From: Gnetum montanum
Lineage: Eukaryota; Streptophyta; Gnetopsida; Gnetales; Gnetaceae
DNA length: 57,472 nucleotides
Reading direction: 5' to 3'
Assembly (NCBI GenBank): GCA_015680685.1
Contig: MNCI01014373.1
Span: 604,686 to 662,157, forward strand
The notes under the pieces were generated by a model that did no database searches, had not been told where the DNA came from, and saw nothing but the letters and a program-made list of their open reading frames with translations. The translations under genes and the position numbers were made by a program. Below are positions 54,081 to 57,472 of the stretch, in pieces (position 1 is the stretch's first letter; the number at the start of each line of letters is the position of its first letter).

Positions 54081-54960
54081 TGTCCATGATCACATTAGGT
54101 AGAAATCATGACATTCCATATAACCAAATTTTTTGTAGGTATTTTTTAGTTGATTCTTGTGAAACACTAGTTATCTTAAAGCTAGTCCAATAAATCCTTT
54201 GAAATTGTTTTTCTTAAGTGTTCATTTTGATCATGAGTTATTCTATGCTTGAATGGAACTGTCTACTCCCCTAAGTCGTCTTTATTACCGTTAATGTAAA
54301 ATTATTGGGTAACATATTAAAAAAAATTTGTATTCTTATCCTAAAAATTTAGTTTAGCTATTAACAAATGCTAAAATAGATTTTTTTTCCCCTTTAATGT
54401 ATCATTCCCTATCAAAGTTGTATTGTCAATGAGAGGTGGCTTAAGTGATGGGATCAATGATTCTCTAAATGTTAAGGATACAATAAGGTGATATGTTTTT
54501 CAATTATTAAGAAAGATTGTTAATTTTATTATGATTTATTATGATGAATTTAAATTAGTACATGAGTTTTATTACTTTTGACATGTTTTTTAAATCCATT
54601 GAAGTAGACAAAAAGAAGGTGTGAACACGAAGGATTTTTGGAGTATACATGGCAACAAAAAATTCAAAATCCTTCACTAAGTTCATTTGAAAAGAATGAT
54701 CTTCAACTGTCATATTATTATGATGATGCATTTTTTTTGGATATATAAAGATCGAATAAATGATTTTATAAATGGAGAGCAAAATAATGCACTTTTTCCA
54801 ACAAAGTTTCGATACAAGAAACGAAAGTAGCAATCCTGGAATGATAAAAGGAGATATAAGAGTAATCATTATATTAGTTAAATTGAGTAAGTAACTCCTA
54901 TTATAATACATTTTTTTATAAGTATAAATTGATTCATTATCTGGGTTCTAACTTTACAAA
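54081..54960. other. AT-rich spacer, nothing recognised
   Basis: Non-coding AT-rich DNA. The minus-strand open frame 54555-54911 is hydrophobic in its first half but matches no family I know and has strongly AT-driven composition. Confidence 0.45.
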
Positions 54961-54969
54961 TTTATATTT

Positions 54970-55900
54970 ACACATATCAATGTCAATTTGGACTTGAGAA
55001 AACAATTGGTATAAGCTAAAGAAGGGTAGAGTTTGTAATAAAGTTGGAAGAACAATAGGTTTTCAATGTAAATTTATTATTTACATTATGAGAGGGGTAG
55101 AAGAACAAGCTTGTGTGATATATAAGGAAATTAACCTTATAGACTTAGCTCGATTATATTGTCATGGGTTACTTGGTCCTATGGATGAGCCTAGAAAAAT
55201 TTATTCTATGCATATTTCTAATGCATTAAAACAAAAAATAACATCTTATTGCAATGAAGCTATTCTAAGTGATATTACATATGGAAAGTATATTCATGAT
55301 CTCTTTAAAGAAGGTCATCAATTTCAATGTTCAAGTAAGAGAGACATGTTTTCTCTTAAAAGATACATATACAACATATATAAGCAAACTTTTCTTGATT
55401 GCAAAAAACATGTAAATGATAAAATTATTTCTTGTTTATGGCATAAAAACTACCCATATTTTTTCTTCACTTATTAAGAAAAGAAAAAAGATAAAAATAT
55501 TCCTCTAATTATTTGTCTTCAATCACCATGGATGTTAAAAAAGATGATCAACCTATTCCATAATAGCATATTGGTAATGGATTCTACATTTAGCATAAAC
55601 AAATATGGGCTAATTTATCTTTAAACCTTTATCACTTTTTCAGTTTAATAAATAATGATGATTCTTATTTACTGATGATTATTGTTATCAATTTCACTTA
55701 TATATAGTTATGATGTTTGATTCCCACTATAATGGCATTCATGTTGCATGGGTTATTTCATCAAGATACATTAAATTTGATGTGAAATAATGGATAAATA
55801 AGTTAAATGTAAGATGTAAAAATGCAAATACTAGTTGCATAGTAAATTTATTATGCTTGATGTTTCAAAAGCAGAAATCAATGTAGTCATGTATGAATTC
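54970..55900 (+). pseudogene. Degenerate MULE-type transposase fragment
   Basis: Plus strand, largest open piece 55088-55477. Further on, in shifting frames: SPWMLKKMINLFHNSILVMD and STFSINKYGLIYL (about 55525-55620), then NGIHVAWVISSRYIKFDVK (about 55730-55790) and WINKLN. This order (LLKK..q..hNS.laMDsTF.tNkYGy; PVAWVISS; WM..L) is that of the MULE transposase domain found in MuDR/FAR1-like and SWIM-finger transposases. No terminal inverted repeats were found; stops throughout. Confidence 0.68.
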
Positions 55901-56169
55901 ATTTTTGTCATCATTATCATAACCATAGTCTTGTTCTAATCACATGACCTATGAGTTCATGTTTAACAAATAATGAATCTTTATTTTCTTAAATACTTAC
56001 CAACTTCTAGACTATGATTAATTTGTTATAATAGGTCTATATTTGGTTATCATGTTTTTCTATGCTCTTAGCATGTATCTCATGCATGGAGAATTCATCA
56101 GATAAAGAAGTAAGAAAAAAGATGTCAAAGAAACTACATTACATAATAAATGGTTATAGTAATATTGAT

Positions 56170-56493
56170 TGATGGGACACGATATCACATGGGCCGCGAT
56201 ATTGCAGTCTGCCACCAAATCTATAAATAAGAGGCGGCTCTCCCTTGTTTCGGATTCTAGGCCTAGACCATAGTAAAACTCTGGCAGTTTTACCTCTCCA
56301 AAGATAGAATAATTTCCATGTGCCCACAGTAGGAGCTCCAAAGTGAACAGATCTTTATTCGAGCAAATATTGTACCTGAACACAAGTTTGTGTACGGAAA
56401 TAAAGACGAACTTATTGGNAGGAATTCGATTGGATCGCGCGTGTAATGCTTGTATTCGTATGGTTGAGTGTAGGGGTACCTCGCCACTCATCA
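56170..56493 (+). repeat. 5' LTR of a Ty3/gypsy element (with assembly N inside)
   Basis: Starts TGATGGGACACGATATC and ends CTCATCA, followed by the PBS. TATA box CTATAAATAA at 56221-56230. Its 56320-56418 and 56448-56493 parts match the solo LTR at 31182-32043. The solo copy has about 500 extra bases where this copy has a single N (56420), so this LTR is probably collapsed in the assembly. Confidence 0.85.
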
Positions 56494-56494
56494 T

Positions 56495-56512
56495 TGGCGC
56501 GGTTGCTAGGGA
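56495..56512 (+). other. Primer-binding site of the gypsy element
   Basis: TGGCGCGGTTGCTAGGGA begins one base after the LTR. It differs at two positions from TGGCGCCGTTGCCGGGGA, the tRNA-Asp-type site of plant Athila/Tat gypsy elements. Confidence 0.85.
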
Positions 56513-56639
56513 CTAAGTTGTTTGTGCGCTAAGTAGAACATAGGAAATCATCCACATCATTGGGAAGCTTAAATGAACCCTTAAGGTTAATTAAACAAAA
56601 AATTATATAACGGTTAATCAGCACACCGAATAAGACACA

Positions 56640-57472
56640 ATGTCTTCTTCTTCTAACAAAAGCACTTCACCACCTAGGGATCACACAAGAGACAGTCGGC
56701 GGCACCAAACACATAACCAAAACCTACCAGTTCCTCAATAGTATCGGGTGGTATATACTCATCTTTATCCTCCATCAGGATAAACAACTGCACTGGAGAG
56801 ACTTGCAAGGTAACATAGTGTTACCCCTAGATTGTGCAGTCCCCAACATGCTCCTTCGTGCTCTTGCACAGATAGGCATGACGCAGCTATATGCTGAATA
56901 CGTTATAGGTGATTTTGACACAAGGGATTACCATCCCACAGCAACGCAATGTCTAAGGGACTTGAGGTAGGAGAGCCACCATACATTGTTGAAGGGCAAA
57001 GGGGTTCCGCACATCCTAAGCAAAATTGGAGATGGTGAACCAATTATAATAGGTTCTCCATCAAATGATGTCCCCCCTCCTAACAATAGTGAGGAGGTGG
57101 GGTATTAGAACCTATGCTTCACGATACACAATCCTAGTTCTAACCCCCATGAACACCAAGTGTTCATTGAGGGAACAAAAACACATGACAAGGACGGGCA
57201 TTCGGATTGTCATCACGATTGGGGCCGAAGCCACCGACAAGAAGGTAAGAAACATTGTCATGGTGATGGTTCTCCTTCTTCTTCCCCTTCATCACATCAT
57301 TCACCCTCTCCTTCCACATTAGGATGCAATCACAAGGAGCACAACGGTGAGGATAAGGGTAAGCAAAATGAGAGACCTCAACGAGAGAGTCGAAAGCGAG
57401 GATGAGGGCACTCTAGAGAGTCAAGGCATGAAAGAAGGGAAAGTAGGGAACCACATAGGCATCATTGACATC
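56640..57472 (+). pseudogene. gag-like region of the gypsy element, runs off the right end
   Basis: ATG at 56640 (MSSSSNKSTSPPRDHTRD), then stops and a frame change. Readable pieces: LHWRDLQGNIVLPLDCAVPN, MLLRALAQIGMTQLYAEYVI, GDFDTRDYHPTATQCLRDLR (56790-56970) and a His/Ser/Lys-rich tail (57160-57405). The position after LTR and PBS supports gag; no zinc knuckle or retrotrans_gag core was recognised in the window. Confidence 0.6.

Noticed and set aside
54555-54911. 118-codon minus-strand frame as a small membrane protein gene
   Set aside because: Very AT-rich, no conserved motif, no promoter or splice context; likely fortuitous.

Overview
This is nuclear DNA of a land plant with a very large, repeat-rich genome. 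Long AT-rich introns, 5-methylcytosine-style decay (most in-frame stops are TAG), plant-type LINEs, Ty1/copia and Ty3/gypsy elements and a plant ABC1 kinase all point that way. The giant introns make a gymnosperm (conifer, cycad or Ginkgo type) my best guess, but no species-specific marker was seen.

One host gene spans almost the whole window on the minus strand. It encodes a probably plastid-targeted ABC1/UbiB-type atypical kinase (ABC1K). Ten exons can be read with matching splice sites and phases: 51472-51867, 48969-49013, 27134-27172, 23666-23836, 23420-23572, 23272-23307, 4119-4162, 3205-3295, 2945-2986 and 2721-2829. They give about 375 residues, from a putative transit peptide to the catalytic HADPHPGN loop. 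The gene runs off the left edge just before the expected DFG exon. Introns 2 (21.8 kb) and 6 (19.1 kb) hold most of the sequence; introns 4, 5 and 9 are about 100 bp.

The large introns are filled by transposons. One L1-like LINE family occurs at least five times: 4560-5592 (-), 5593-10268 (+), 10281-12130 plus 20392-22551 (+), 36832-43292 (-) and 44368-46553 (+). These share a 3' end ending in TTAATAtaatcc...TTTCTC-poly(A). A further ORF1 fragment of the same type lies at 1-1170 (-). Four of the five copies carry, downstream of the usual endonuclease/RT/zf-RVT protein, an extra reading frame with a conserved globular domain, a coiled coil and a terminal module resembling a DnaJ J-domain (HPD retained in the youngest copy). 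I regard this as the most novel item here.

Intron 6 also holds a complete non-autonomous LTR retrotransposon (12136-20386, TSD CTTAG) with gag and protease but no RT or integrase, nested inside a LINE. Intron 2 holds a complete Ty1/copia element (28546-34205, TSD CTACT) that carries a nested solo gypsy-type LTR (31182-32043, TSD ATCAC) and itself sits in an older LINE. Upstream of the gene (right side) are a PPR-protein pseudogene fragment (about 53498-54080, -), a degenerate MULE-like transposase (about 54970-55900, +) and the 5' end of a Ty3/gypsy element (LTR, PBS, gag-like region) that leaves the window. Isolated N bases and one 163-base N block mark assembly joins, several of them inside repeats.
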